The notes under the pieces are model-generated. The model was not told where the DNA came from, did no database searches, and saw only the letters and a program-made list of their open reading frames with translations. 64,000 nucleotides of DNA. It comes from Pseudomonadota bacterium. Lineage in GTDB: Bacteria > Pseudomonadota > Alphaproteobacteria > Rhodobacterales > Rhodobacteraceae. Numbering within the stretch: the stretch's first letter is position 1; each line of letters opens with the position of its first letter. A program made the translations under genes and the position numbers. Of this stretch, positions 44,872 to 54,452 are shown piece after piece. Location of the stretch: positions 1-64,000 of the forward strand of contig JAFEFU010000073.1 of the NCBI GenBank assembly GCA_018240425.1. The letters run 5' to 3'.

Positions 44872-45536
44872 GGGCCGACCTGCACTCCGGGGGCGTCGGG
44901 GTTCAGAAGCTCGGTCTCGATCTGGAACGACACCAGATCGCCCACGCCCATCATGGTGCCAGGGGCGGGCAGGCCGAAGGGCATGCCGAAGTCCGAGCGG
45001 AAGAGCGCGCCTTCGGCGGAAAAGCCGATGCGGGCGCCGCCGGGATCGAGCGGGTTGCCGGCATAGCCGCCGTTGTAGCGGACATGCAGGGTCAGGGGCC
45101 GGGTGATGCCGTGCATGGTCAGATCGCCGGTGACGGCGGCCTCGTTGGCGGCAGTCAGGTGGATGGCGGTGCTCTTGAAGGTGATTTCAGGGAATTTGGC
45201 GGCATCGAGCAGCGACGGACCGGCGAGCACCGCGTTGAAGTCAAGGGTGGCGTCCTTGTAGAAGGTTTCGATCGAGGCGGGGTCGACCTTCGCCTGAAGC
45301 TGCATCTTTTCAGGGGCCACGGGGTCGAAGGCGAGGGTGGCGCTGACCGTCTTGAACAGCGCCACATATTCGGAAAAGCCGAGGTGGTTCACGCTGAAGA
45401 TCAGCCGGGTGTGCTGCGGGTCGCTGTGGTAGGTGCCGGCGGGCGGGCCGGCGGCTGCGGTCGCGTCCTGCGCCGGGGCAGGGGCGGCCAGCAGCAAGAG
45501 CGCCACGGCGGCCGGAAAGAGGCGGGGCACGGACAT
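44868..45536 (-). CDS. YceI-family periplasmic protein
   Basis: The 222-residue protein has a signal peptide (PRLFPAAVALLLLAAPAPAQ, cleavage near 22) and a YceI lipocalin-like barrel: YHSDPQHTRLIFSVNHLGFSEYVALFK, KFPEITFKST, VTGDLTMHGITRPLTLHV, FRSDFGMPFG. Family members bind isoprenoid or amide lipids in the periplasm; the physiological ligand is unclear. It converges on mnmH with a four-base overlap. A small dyad lies just upstream of its start. Confidence 0.88.
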   Translation of the reverse strand: MSVPRLFPAAVALLLLAAPAPAQDATAAAGPPAGTYHSDPQHTRLIFSVNHLGFSEYVALFKTVSATLAFDPVAPEKMQLQAKVDPASIETFYKDATLDFNAVLAGPSLLDAAKFPEITFKSTAIHLTAANEAAVTGDLTMHGITRPLTLHVRYNGGYAGNPLDPGGARIGFSAEGALFRSDFGMPFGLPAPGTMMGVGDLVSFQIETELLNPDAPGVQVGP

Positions 45537-45553
45537 GGGGCCTCCGGTGGATG

Positions 45554-45571
45554 GTTAGTCTTTGGGCTAAC
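45554..45571. promoter_or_regulatory. Dyad upstream of the YceI gene
   Basis: GTTAG (45554-45558) and CTAAC (45567-45571) form an inverted repeat with an eight-base spacer, 18 bases before the YceI start codon. The position suits an operator for a MarR-like or other repressor, but no regulator gene is next to it. Confidence 0.4.
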
Positions 45572-45639
45572 TATCTGGGTGGCAGCCAGGCCTGTCAACC
45601 GGCGGCCGGTCAACTTTGCGTTGGCGCGCGGTCGCCCGC

Positions 45640-47682
45640 CTACCAGCGGATGCCCATGCGCAGCGCGTCGTAGATGCCGGCGTGGATGTTGCGGGCATGG
45701 ACCGCGTCGCCGATCCGGTAGAGGGTGAATGCGCCCTTGGGATTGCGGGCGGGGAAGGGGTCGCCCAGGCCGGTCAGGGCCGCGTAGTCCACCGCGCCGA
45801 GGTTGCGGCTGAGCGGCTTCAGCGCGAAATAAAGCTCGTCCAGCGGCAGGGTGCCATGCTCGGCCACCACATGATCGACCTGGCGGACGGGCGCGAAGCC
45901 GCCGGCATAGTCCGAGGCGAGCGTCACTGCGAGGCCATTGCCCGAGCGCGCGATGGTGCTGACGCGGGTGTTGATGGTGATTGTCGTGCCGGTCTCGTGG
46001 AAGGCGCGCATGTAGGGGACGTGATTCATGCCGCCCATGTCGGGGGCGAAGAACCGCTCGGGTGTCACCAACTCGACCGTGGCCCCGGCGCGGGCCAGCA
46101 TTTCTGCGGCGGTCATCCCCGCGTGCGCCCCGCCGTCGTCATAGACCAGCACCCGGCCGGAGGGCTTGGCCGCGCCCGAGATCACGTCCCAGGACGAGAT
46201 CGCCAGGTCGGCGCCCGCCATGTCGGGCATCTGCGGCAGGCCGCCGGTGGCGATCACCACGATCTCGGGCGACAGGGTCAGGACATCGGCGGCTTCGGCA
46301 TAGCAGTTGTAGCGGATCGTTACCCCCAGCCGGTCGAGTTCGGCCAGCCGCCAGTCGATGATGCCGATCATCTCCTTGCGGCGCGCATTCTGGGTCAGCA
46401 GGTTGACCTGGCCGCCGGCGCGGTCAGACGCTTCCAGGAGCGTGACCGGGTGGCCGCGTTCGGCGGCCACCCGCGCGGCCTCGAGTCCGGCGGGCCCGGA
46501 GCCGACCACCACCGCGCGGCGCGGGACTGCAGCGCGGGGAATGTCGTGGGGCATCGTCTCCTCGCGCCCGGTGGCGGCATTGTGGATGCAGAGCGCGCCG
46601 CCGCCCTCGTAGATGCGGTCGAGGCAGTAGGTGGCGCCGACGCAGGGGCGGATGCGGTCCTCGATCCCCGCCATGACCTTGCGGGTGATGTGGGGGTCGG
46701 CGATGTGGGCGCGGGTCATGCCGACCATGTCGAGCTTGCCGGTGGCGATCGCATGGCGGGCGGTGGCCACGTCGGGGATGCGCGCGGCGTGAAAGACCGG
46801 GAACTTCGTCGCGGCCCGCACCTCGCCGGCGAAGTCGAGGTGCGGGGCCGAGGCCATGCCGGAAATCGGGATCACCCTGGTCAGGGCCGCGTCGGTGTCG
46901 ATATGGCCGCGGATCAGGTTGAGGAAGTCGATCCTGCCAGACCCGGCCAGCCGCTGCGCGATCTCGACCCCTTCGGAGCGGGTGAGGCCCTTGTCCCAGT
47001 CCTCGTCCGCGACCAGCCGCAGGCCGACGATGAAATCCGGTCCCACCGCGGCGCGCACCGCGTCGAGCACCCGGTGGGTGAAGCGCAGCCGGTTGTCGAG
47101 CGAGCCGTTGTGTTCGTCGGTGCGCCGGTTGGTGGCGGGAGACCAGAAACTGTCCAGAAGATGCCCGTAGGCCTCGAACTCGATCCCGTCGAGACCGGCT
47201 TCCTGCATCCGCGCCGCCGCGTCGGCATAGTCCTGCACGATCCGGTCAAGATCCCAGTCCTCGGCCTCTTTCGGGAAGGCGCGGTGGGCGGGTTCGCGCA
47301 CCGGCGAAGCAGAAAGCACCGGCAGCCAGTCGGCCTTGTTCCAGCCGGTGCGGCGGCCGAGGTGGGTCAGCTGGATCATCACCGCCGCGCCATGTTCATG
47401 CACGTCGTCGGCGAGCGCCTTCAGCCAGGGCACGATCTCGTCCTTGTACGCGTGAAGGTTGCCGAAGGCTTCGGGACTGTCGGCCGACACCACCGCCGAA
47501 CCGGCGGTCATGGTCAGCGCCATGCCGCCCTTCGCCTTTTCGCGGTGATAGAGCCGGTAGCGGTCCTTGGGCATCCCGTCCTCGGAATAGGCGGGTTCGT
47601 GCGCGGTCGACATGATCCGGTTCTTCAGGGTCAGGTGCTTGAGCCGAAAGGGGGTCAGCAGCGGATCGTTCGACTGGGTCAT
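45640..47682 (-). CDS. TMADH-like NADH:flavin oxidoreductase
   Basis: The 680-residue enzyme has an FMN TIM barrel (residues about 8-340), an Fe-S motif and a C-terminal FAD/NAD domain (GSGPAGLEAARVAAERG, 394-410). The layout matches trimethylamine dehydrogenase, 2,4-dienoyl-CoA reductase and DgcA-type demethylases of methylated amines. The Fe-S motif reads CVGATYC-x11-C (Cys347, 353, 365). The second of the four usual cysteines is Ala350. The sequences AYGHLLDSFWSPATNRRTDEHNGS and CLDRIYEGGGALCIHN favour the N-methylglycine/betaine demethylase group. No partner electron-transfer gene adjoins. Confidence 0.85.
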   Translation of the reverse strand: MTQSNDPLLTPFRLKHLTLKNRIMSTAHEPAYSEDGMPKDRYRLYHREKAKGGMALTMTAGSAVVSADSPEAFGNLHAYKDEIVPWLKALADDVHEHGAAVMIQLTHLGRRTGWNKADWLPVLSASPVREPAHRAFPKEAEDWDLDRIVQDYADAAARMQEAGLDGIEFEAYGHLLDSFWSPATNRRTDEHNGSLDNRLRFTHRVLDAVRAAVGPDFIVGLRLVADEDWDKGLTRSEGVEIAQRLAGSGRIDFLNLIRGHIDTDAALTRVIPISGMASAPHLDFAGEVRAATKFPVFHAARIPDVATARHAIATGKLDMVGMTRAHIADPHITRKVMAGIEDRIRPCVGATYCLDRIYEGGGALCIHNAATGREETMPHDIPRAAVPRRAVVVGSGPAGLEAARVAAERGHPVTLLEASDRAGGQVNLLTQNARRKEMIGIIDWRLAELDRLGVTIRYNCYAEAADVLTLSPEIVVIATGGLPQMPDMAGADLAISSWDVISGAAKPSGRVLVYDDGGAHAGMTAAEMLARAGATVELVTPERFFAPDMGGMNHVPYMRAFHETGTTITINTRVSTIARSGNGLAVTLASDYAGGFAPVRQVDHVVAEHGTLPLDELYFALKPLSRNLGAVDYAALTGLGDPFPARNPKGAFTLYRIGDAVHARNIHAGIYDALRMGIRW

Positions 47683-47781
47683 GGCGTCCTCCGTTCACGC
47701 CCGGATGATTGCGCGGGCGGGAAATATGCTCTGGCCAAATCGCGTCAGGAAATGTTGACTGCGCGTCGTGAAGGAGTCCCG

Positions 47782-49191
47782 ATGACCATCGTCGAAGACC
47801 TGAAGACCCTTGTCGGCGCCGCCAATGTCCTGACCGGGAGCGACATGGCGGCCTATTCGCGCGACTGGATGGGTGACTATCACTGGCGGCCGCTGGCGGT
47901 GGTGCGTCCCGCCAGCCGCGACGAGGTGGCGGCGGTGATGCGGCTGGCCCATGCCGAGGGGGTCGCGGTGGTACCGAGCGCCGGGCGCACCGGGCTGACC
48001 GGCGCCACCCATGCCGAGGGGGCGCTGGTGCTGTCGGTCGAGCGGATGAACCGGGTCCGCGCCGTCAAGCGCGAGTCGCGGCTGGCGGTGGTCGAGTCCG
48101 GCGTGATCCTGTCGAAGCTGCATGAGGCGGCCGAGGCCGAGGGCCTCTACTTCCCGCTGTGGTTCGGGGCGCGCGGCTCGGCGATGATCGGCGGCGTCCT
48201 CTCCACCAACGCCGGCGGGTCAAACGTGCTTCGCTACGGCTCGACCCGCGCCCTGTGCCTGGGGCTCGAGGTGGTGCTGGCCGACGGGCGGGTGATGGAT
48301 CTGATGAGCGAGCTGCACAAGGACAATTCCGGCTATGACCTGAAGCAGCTGTTCATCGGCGCCGAGGGCACGCTGGGCGTCATCACCGCCGCGGTGATGA
48401 AACTGGTCCCCGCCCCGCGCGCCCATGCCACTGCGGTGCTGGCGGTGCCGTCCCTGGCGGTGGCGCTGGTGCTGCTGAACCGGCTGCAAGAGGCGACGGG
48501 CGGCCTGGTCGAGGCTTTCGAGTTCATGCCGCGCACGTTCATGGACCGGCTGGCGGTGGTGCGCCCCGACCTGGGCCAGCCGTTCGCCGACATCCACGAC
48601 GTGACGATCCTGGTGGAACTGGGCGCCACTGCGCCGCGCGATGCGGTGCCGGCCGACGATGGAACCGTGCCGATCGTCACCCTGCTCGAGGGGGTGCTGG
48701 CTGCGATGATGGAGGAGGGGCTGGTCGAAGACGCGGTGCTGGCCCGGTCCGAGGCGCAGCGCACGGCAATGTGGGCGCGGCGCGAGGCGGCGGCCGAGAT
48801 CATGGTCGGGATCGGCCATTCGATCGACACCGACGTGGCGGTGCCGGTGGACAAGGTGGGCACCTTCCTTGAGCGGGCGCTGGGCCAGCTCAAGGGTCTC
48901 GACCCCGGCGCGGCGACGCTGACCGTGGCGCACCTGGGCGACGGCAACCTGCATTATTCGGTGATCGCAACCACAGACGACAAGGCGCTGAAGGAGCGGA
49001 TCGTCGAGGGGATCGAGGACATCGTCGCCGACCTGCGCGGCAGCTTTTCGGCCGAGCATGGAATCGGGCTGGCCAAGCGCGGCTCGATGAAGCGGCGCAA
49101 GGATCCGGTGGCGCTCGAGATCATGCGGGCGGTCAAGGCGGCGCTGGACCCCAAGGGTATCCTCAACCCCGGCAAGGTCCTGCCGGACTAG
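47782..49191 (+). CDS. FAD-binding D-2-hydroxyacid dehydrogenase (GlcD/D-lactate dehydrogenase type)
   Basis: The 469-residue cytoplasmic flavoenzyme has a PCMH FAD-binding domain (VPSAGRTGLTGATHAEGALVLSVERMN, FGARGSAMIGGVLSTNAGGSNVLRYG, LKQLFIGAEGTLGVIT). A C-terminal FAD-linked oxidase cap carries the conserved AHLGDGNLHYSV and FSAEHGIGLAKR. It could oxidise D-lactate, D-2-hydroxyglutarate or glycolate. The start is the ATG at 47782 with AAGGAG upstream. It is divergent from the TMADH-like gene (99 bases apart) and precedes an MFS gene by four bases. Confidence 0.88.
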   Translation: MTIVEDLKTLVGAANVLTGSDMAAYSRDWMGDYHWRPLAVVRPASRDEVAAVMRLAHAEGVAVVPSAGRTGLTGATHAEGALVLSVERMNRVRAVKRESRLAVVESGVILSKLHEAAEAEGLYFPLWFGARGSAMIGGVLSTNAGGSNVLRYGSTRALCLGLEVVLADGRVMDLMSELHKDNSGYDLKQLFIGAEGTLGVITAAVMKLVPAPRAHATAVLAVPSLAVALVLLNRLQEATGGLVEAFEFMPRTFMDRLAVVRPDLGQPFADIHDVTILVELGATAPRDAVPADDGTVPIVTLLEGVLAAMMEEGLVEDAVLARSEAQRTAMWARREAAAEIMVGIGHSIDTDVAVPVDKVGTFLERALGQLKGLDPGAATLTVAHLGDGNLHYSVIATTDDKALKERIVEGIEDIVADLRGSFSAEHGIGLAKRGSMKRRKDPVALEIMRAVKAALDPKGILNPGKVLPD

Positions 49192-49195
49192 GTCC

Positions 49196-50386
49196 ATGCG
49201 CGGCACGCTCGCCCTCATCGCCCGCGACCCCGCGCTGCGACTGGCGGCGCTGCTTCTGGTCCTGAACGGCGCGGTGGGGGCATCGCTCGTGCCCTATCAG
49301 TCGCTGTTGGCGATCCGGCTGTTCGGCCTGTCCGAGCGGGGGTATGCCGGGGTTCTGGCGGCGGGGGCGCTGGTGTTCGTCGCCGCCTCGCTGGTCGCCG
49401 GCGTCCTCTCGGACCATCGGTTCGACCGGCGGCAGGTGGCGCTGGCGACCGGGCTGGCGACGGCGGCGGGCTTCGCGGTGATGACGGTGCTGCCCGGACC
49501 GCGAAGCTTTGTGCTGGTCCATGCCCTCCTGCTGCCCGTCGGGTCCACCTTGTTTGCCCAGAGCTTCGCCCTTGGCCGCCTTGCCGCCAGCCGCCACCCC
49601 GGCGAGGGGCAGGCGGCGCCGATGGCCGCCATCCGCGCCGCCTTCGCCCTGCCGTGGGTGGTGGTCCTGCCGATCTGGTCGCTGGCCTACCGGGCCGGCC
49701 TCGGGCTGGCGCGCATCTATCCGGTGCTTCTCTGCCTTGCGGTCCTGACCCTGGTCCTGATCGCCCGCGGCTGGCCCCAGACCGACGAGGCCGGCCGCGG
49801 CCGCGAGGGCGCCAGCGGGCTCTGGTCGGGCCTCGCCGAGGCACTGCACCCCGCGATCCTTGTGCGGGTGGCGCTGCTTGGCGCGGTCATCGCGGCGGTC
49901 GCGGTTTACATGGTGCTTCTGGGGCTGGTGATGGCCGGCGCGGGGCGGCCCGATGGCGACGTGGCACTGTATGCCGGAACGATGGCGGGGCTGGAGGTGC
50001 CGCTGATGCTGGCGCTGCCGGTTGTCCAGCGCCGTCTCGGCATCCCGCTTCTGGTCGCGGTCGGCGCGGGACTCTACGCGCTGCACCTGGTCGGGCTGCC
50101 GCTCCTGGCCGGCACCCCCTGGGTCTGGGCACTGACGGCTCCGGGCGCGGCGGGCGGGGCGGCGATCCTGGCGCTGCCGATCAGCTATCTGCAGGATCTG
50201 ATGCGGGACCGGCCGGGCGCGGGCTCGTCGCTGATGGCATTGCAGCGGGTGATCGGCGACGGGCTTTGCGCCCTGGCCTTTGCCCTGGGCACCGCTCTGT
50301 CGGGCTTCGGGCTGGCGGCGCTGGCCGGCGCGGCCCTGTCGGTGGGGGCGGGGCTTCTTCTGTGGCGGATCGACCGGCGCCGGTAG
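49196..50386 (+). CDS. MFS transporter
   Basis: The 396-residue membrane protein has about 12 hydrophobic segments and the MFS-type loop SDHRFDRRQ after TM2. The sequence LVPYQSLLAIRLFGLSERGYAGVLAAGA and the SSLMALQRVIGDGLCALAF region resemble sugar-efflux-type or drug-efflux transporters. The substrate is unknown. It starts four bases after the hydroxyacid dehydrogenase gene, so it may carry the acid oxidised by that enzyme. It converges on hemC. Confidence 0.82.
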   Translation: MRGTLALIARDPALRLAALLLVLNGAVGASLVPYQSLLAIRLFGLSERGYAGVLAAGALVFVAASLVAGVLSDHRFDRRQVALATGLATAAGFAVMTVLPGPRSFVLVHALLLPVGSTLFAQSFALGRLAASRHPGEGQAAPMAAIRAAFALPWVVVLPIWSLAYRAGLGLARIYPVLLCLAVLTLVLIARGWPQTDEAGRGREGASGLWSGLAEALHPAILVRVALLGAVIAAVAVYMVLLGLVMAGAGRPDGDVALYAGTMAGLEVPLMLALPVVQRRLGIPLLVAVGAGLYALHLVGLPLLAGTPWVWALTAPGAAGGAAILALPISYLQDLMRDRPGAGSSLMALQRVIGDGLCALAFALGTALSGFGLAALAGAALSVGAGLLLWRIDRRR

Positions 50387-50403
50387 GCGCCCGGCCCGGT
50401 GCG

Positions 50404-51336
50404 TCAGTCGAAAAAGCCCTTCGGCGCCTGCGCCAGAAGCTCGCGCGCCAGATCGTCGCCGGCAACGGCGGCGTCGGCGACCGCGCAGCGCCGCTCGCCC
50501 CGGATCACGTCCGAGCCGTCGGGGCGCAGGATCTCGCCGCGCAGCCACAGGCCGCCGCCGTCGTGCACGGCAAGACCGGCGATCGGCGTCTGGCACGACC
50601 CGTCGAGCGTCAGGAGGTAGGCACGTTCGGCCGCCAGCCGCTCGCCGGTCGCGCGGTCGTGGATCGCGGCCAGCATCGCCTCGGCGCGCGCGTCGCCCTC
50701 GCGCCTTTCGATGCCGATGGCACCCTGGGCGACGGCGGGCAGCATGTCTTCGGGCGCGATGGCCGAGCGGGCGACATGGGCCATGCCCAGCCGGTTCAGC
50801 CCGGCCATCGCCAGGAAGGTCGCCGCCGCCACGCCTTCGTCCAGCTTGCGCATCCGGGTCTGGACGTTGCCGCGAAACTCGACGAGCTTCAGGTCCGGGC
50901 GCCGGTGCGCCAGCTGGGCGCGCCGCCTGAGGCTGGACGAGCCGACGGTGGCGTCGGGGGGCAGGTCGGCCAGCGCCGCAAAGCCGGGTGAGACGAAGGC
51001 GTCGCGCACGTCTTCGCGCGGCAGGTAGCAGCCGAGCGTCAGGCCAGCCGGTTGCAGGGTCGGCATGTCCTTCATCGAATGAACGGCGATGTCGATGGCG
51101 CCGCCGGCCAGCGCCTCCTCGATCTCGCGGGTGAAGAGGCCCTTGCCGCCGATTTCCTTCAGCGGCCGGTCCTGGACCCTGTCGCCGGTGGTCTTGATGG
51201 CAACGATGGCGAAGGCGGCCTCGGGCAGGGCGAAGGCGGCCATCAGCCGGTCGCGGGTCTCGTGCGCCTGCGCGAGGGCGAGGGGCGAGCCGCGGGTGCC
51301 GATCTTCAAGGGCGCGGAGGGCGAAGGCATTTGCAT
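50404..51336 (-). CDS. hemC: Hydroxymethylbilane synthase (porphobilinogen deaminase)
   Basis: The 310-residue enzyme joins four porphobilinogens to the linear tetrapyrrole. Signatures are KIGTRGSPLALAQAHE, Asp90 in VHSMKDMPT, GSSSLRRRAQL, and Cys248 in LDGSCQTP, which holds the dipyrromethane cofactor. The start is the ATG at 51336. It is divergent from hemE with 104 bases between the starts, and both probably share regulatory DNA. Confidence 0.96.
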   Translation of the reverse strand: MQMPSPSAPLKIGTRGSPLALAQAHETRDRLMAAFALPEAAFAIVAIKTTGDRVQDRPLKEIGGKGLFTREIEEALAGGAIDIAVHSMKDMPTLQPAGLTLGCYLPREDVRDAFVSPGFAALADLPPDATVGSSSLRRRAQLAHRRPDLKLVEFRGNVQTRMRKLDEGVAAATFLAMAGLNRLGMAHVARSAIAPEDMLPAVAQGAIGIERREGDARAEAMLAAIHDRATGERLAAERAYLLTLDGSCQTPIAGLAVHDGGGLWLRGEILRPDGSDVIRGERRCAVADAAVAGDDLARELLAQAPKGFFD

Positions 51337-51440
51337 GGCTTCCGTCTAGCCCGCGGCAGGGGGGGGCGCAATGGGGGCGCGGACCTCGGCGCTTGACATC
51401 GCGCCACGGGCGACCTTGAAGGGGGCGCAAGGAGACGGAC

Positions 51441-52469
51441 ATGACCAAGACCATCCTGCGCGCGCTTGCCGGCGAACGCCTGCCCACCCCGCCGATCTGG
51501 ATGATGCGCCAGGCGGGCCGCTATCTGCCGGAATACCGCGCCACCCGCTCGCAGGCCGGCGATTTCCTGAAACTGTGCTATACGCCGGAACTGGCCGCCG
51601 AAGTGACGCTGCAGCCGATCCGCCGGTTCGGGTTCGACGCGGCGATCCTCTTTGCCGACATCCTGCTGATCGCGCAGGCACTGGGGGCCGACCTGTGGTT
51701 CGAGACCGGCGAGGGGCCGCGGCTGTCGACGGTGACGGGGCCGGCCGATCTGGCGCGGCTGAGGCCCGCGGCGGCGGTCCACGAGGTGCTGGCGCCGGTC
51801 TATCAGACGCTGCGCATCCTGTCTGGTGCCCTACCGAACGAGACGACGCTGATCGGCTTTGCCGGGGCACCCTGGACGGTGGCGAGCTACATGATCGCCG
51901 GGCGTGGCACCCCCGACCAGGGACCGGCGCACAGGCTGAAGGCGGGCGACCGCGCGACCTTCGCGGCGCTGATCGACCTGCTGACCGAGGCCACCGTCGA
52001 ATATCTCTCGGCGCAGATCGAGGCGGGGGCCGAGGTGGTGAAGCTCTTTGACAGCTGGGCCGGCAGCCTGAAGGGCCGGGACTTCGCCGACTTTGCCGTG
52101 GCCCCCGTGGCGCGGATCATCGCCGCGCTGAAGGCCCGCCACCCCGCCACCCCGGTCATCGCCTTCCCGCGCGAGGCCGGGGCGGCCTACGAAGGCTTTG
52201 CCCGGGCCACCGGCGCCGACTGCTTGGCGCTGGACAATTCGGTCGATGCCGGCTGGGCAGCGGCCCATGTGCAGCGGGACGGCTGCGTGCAGGGCAACCT
52301 CGCGCCGGGACACATGGTCACCGGCGGGCCGGAGATGGATGCTGAAATCCGCCGCATCGTCCGCACCTTTTCCGCCGGCCCCCATATCTTCAACCTCGGC
52401 CACGGGATCACGCCGGACGCGGACCCGGCGAACGTGGCGCGGATGATCGACGTGGTGCGGGGGGGATGA
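51441..52469 (+). CDS. hemE: Uroporphyrinogen decarboxylase
   Basis: The 342-residue enzyme decarboxylates uroporphyrinogen III to coproporphyrinogen III. The N-terminal [19 protein letters not shown] holds the conserved Arg residues. The second motif is [14 protein letters not shown], and the Asp of LFDSWAG and NLGHGI near the end complete the active site. A consensus -35 TTGACA is at 51393-51398 but no good -10 is visible. Its stop overlaps the EamA start (ATGA). Confidence 0.96.
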   Translation: MTKTILRALAGERLPTPPIWMMRQAGRYLPEYRATRSQAGDFLKLCYTPELAAEVTLQPIRRFGFDAAILFADILLIAQALGADLWFETGEGPRLSTVTGPADLARLRPAAAVHEVLAPVYQTLRILSGALPNETTLIGFAGAPWTVASYMIAGRGTPDQGPAHRLKAGDRATFAALIDLLTEATVEYLSAQIEAGAEVVKLFDSWAGSLKGRDFADFAVAPVARIIAALKARHPATPVIAFPREAGAAYEGFARATGADCLALDNSVDAGWAAAHVQRDGCVQGNLAPGHMVTGGPEMDAEIRRIVRTFSAGPHIFNLGHGITPDADPANVARMIDVVRGG

Positions 52470-53371
52470 TCGCGGGGGCGGGCTGGGTCGCGGCGACGCT
52501 GGCCGGGTCGGCGGGGCAGGTGGTGCGCAACATCGCCCAGTCGCGGCTGACCGACCGGATCGGCACGCTTGGGGCCACGCAGGTGCGTTTCGTCTTTGGC
52601 CTGCCCTTTGCGATCCTGTTCCTTCTGCTTGTCCTGATCGTGACCGGCGAGCCCCTGCCGGTGCCGGGGCCGCGCGCGGTCGCCATCACCGCAGCCGGCG
52701 CCATCGCCCAGATCGGCGGCACGGCGCTGATGCTGAGGGTCATGCAGAGCCGGTCCTTTGCCGTCACCACCGCCTGGCTGAAGACCGAGCCGGTCCTGAT
52801 CGCGCTGGCCGGGGCGCTGGTGTTGGGCGACCGGCTGAGCCTGCCCGCGCTTGTGGCCATCCTGATCGCCACCGGCGGCGTCCTTCTGACCACGCTGCGG
52901 CCGGGCATGGGCAGGGCGATCCTGTCCGAGGCCGCCCCCGCCGCCAGCGGCCTTCTGGCGGCGGCCCTGTTCGGAGCGGCGGCGATCGGCTTTCGCGGCG
53001 GCATCCTGGCGCTTGGCGCGGGCGACTTCCTGATACGGGCGACGACGACGCTGGTCCTGAGCCTGTTCATCCAGACGGCGGCCCTGATGGCGTGGATGCT
53101 GGCCTTCGACCGGCGGGCGCTGGCCGGGTCGCTTTCGGTCTGGCGCGAGTCGCTGGGCGCGGGGTTCGTGGGGGCGCTGGCCTCGCAGTTCTGGTTCATC
53201 GGCTTTGCCCTGACCTCGGCCGCCAACGTCCGCACCCTTGCCCTGGTCGAGGTGATCCTTGCGCAGGGCGTCGGCCATTTCGTGCTGGGCCAGAGGATAT
53301 CCGGTCGCCAGTATCTGGGCATGGCGGTGATCGTCCTGGGCGTGGGTCTGCTGCTGCGGTCCGAACTCTAG
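52466..53371 (+). CDS. EamA/DMT-family transporter
   Basis: The 301-residue membrane protein has about ten hydrophobic segments arranged as two EamA repeats. The conserved [32 protein letters not shown] lies in the first repeat and [18 protein letters not shown] in the second. It may export a metabolite; the substrate is unknown. It is coupled to hemE by a four-base overlap, which suggests co-transcription, but a link to tetrapyrrole metabolism is inference. Confidence 0.85.
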   Translation: MIAGAGWVAATLAGSAGQVVRNIAQSRLTDRIGTLGATQVRFVFGLPFAILFLLLVLIVTGEPLPVPGPRAVAITAAGAIAQIGGTALMLRVMQSRSFAVTTAWLKTEPVLIALAGALVLGDRLSLPALVAILIATGGVLLTTLRPGMGRAILSEAAPAASGLLAAALFGAAAIGFRGGILALGAGDFLIRATTTLVLSLFIQTAALMAWMLAFDRRALAGSLSVWRESLGAGFVGALASQFWFIGFALTSAANVRTLALVEVILAQGVGHFVLGQRISGRQYLGMAVIVLGVGLLLRSEL

Positions 53372-53401
53372 GCGGAGCGCGTCAGGCCATCAGGCAGCAT
53401 C

Positions 53402-54292
53402 TCAGACCCATTTGGCCAGCGGCGGCAGGCTCATCAGCACCGCCTCGGGGTCGTGGCCGGTTTCGAGGCCGAACTTCGTGCCCCGGTCATAGACGAGGTT
53501 GTATTCGGCATAGAGGCCGCGGTGGATCAGCTGCGCATCCTTGTCGGCTTCGGTCCAGGGCTGCGTGCGGCGGCGCTCGATCAGCGGCAGGAAGGCGGGC
53601 AGGAAGGCGCGGCCCACGCCCTGGGTGAAGGCGAAGTCGGCGGCCCAGTCGCCGCGGTTCAGGTCGTCGAAGAAGATGCCGCCGACGCCGCGCGCCCGGC
53701 CGCGGTGGGGAATGAAGAAATATTCGTCGGCCCAGGCCTTGAAGCGCGGGTAGAGGCCGGGGCCGTGCGCGTCGCAGGCGGCGCGAAGGGTTGCGTGGAA
53801 ATGATCGGTGTCCTCGGCATATTCGATGCAGGGGTTGAGGTCGGCGCCGCCGCCGAACCACCAGGCCCCCGGTGTCCAGAACAGACGGGTGTTCATGTGC
53901 ACCGCCGGGCAATGCGGGTTCTGCATGTGGGCAACGAGGCTGATCCCCGAGGCCCAGAAGCGTGGATCCCCGGCCATGCCCGGTACGCCGCGCGCCGCCA
54001 TCGCCTGTTGCGCGCGTTCGCCCAGCCGGCCGTGGACGGTCGAGACGTTGACGCCGACCTTCTCGAACAGGCGGCCGCCGCGCATCACGCTCATCAGCCC
54101 GCCGCCTGCTTCTTCGCCCGCTTCGCCCCGGCGGTGTGTAGGGCGCACCTCGAAGCGGCCTGCCGGGCGGTCGGACAAGGGGCCGGAGATATGCGCGGCC
54201 TCGAGTCCTTCGAAGGCAGCGAGGATCTGGTCGCGCAGGGCACGGAACCAGGCCGAGGCCTCGGCCTTGCGGGTGTCGAATGGGTCGGTCAT
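53402..54292 (-). CDS. hemF: Oxygen-dependent coproporphyrinogen III oxidase
   Basis: The 296-residue enzyme is full length for HemF. It has GGRLFEKVGVNVSTVHG, the signature PAVHMNTRLFWTPGAWWFGGGADLNPCIEY, and GVGGIFFDDLNRGDW. It catalyses the aerobic step that hemN performs without oxygen. The start is the ATG at 54292 (MTDPFDTRKAEASAWF). Together with hemC and hemE it forms a tetrapyrrole block. It converges on the EamA gene. Confidence 0.95.
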   Translation of the reverse strand: MTDPFDTRKAEASAWFRALRDQILAAFEGLEAAHISGPLSDRPAGRFEVRPTHRRGEAGEEAGGGLMSVMRGGRLFEKVGVNVSTVHGRLGERAQQAMAARGVPGMAGDPRFWASGISLVAHMQNPHCPAVHMNTRLFWTPGAWWFGGGADLNPCIEYAEDTDHFHATLRAACDAHGPGLYPRFKAWADEYFFIPHRGRARGVGGIFFDDLNRGDWAADFAFTQGVGRAFLPAFLPLIERRRTQPWTEADKDAQLIHRGLYAEYNLVYDRGTKFGLETGHDPEAVLMSLPPLAKWV

Positions 54293-54452
54293 TGGCGGGG
54301 CCCCGTGTTTTGCCCTGACTAGCAGCTTCGCCCCGGACCGGCCAGAGGCGGCCGGCGGCGGGCACCGGGCCGCACAAGGCAACGTGACGGGACTCCCCTT
54401 GCGCCCGCGCGCCCGGCGGCTAGACTCGGGGCCAGTGTTCGGAGTGACGCCC

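Noticed and set aside
51393..51421. Full sigma-70 promoter for hemE
   Set aside because: The TTGACA -35 is good, but the hexamer 17 bases later (TTGAAG) is a poor -10, so I did not list it as a promoter feature.
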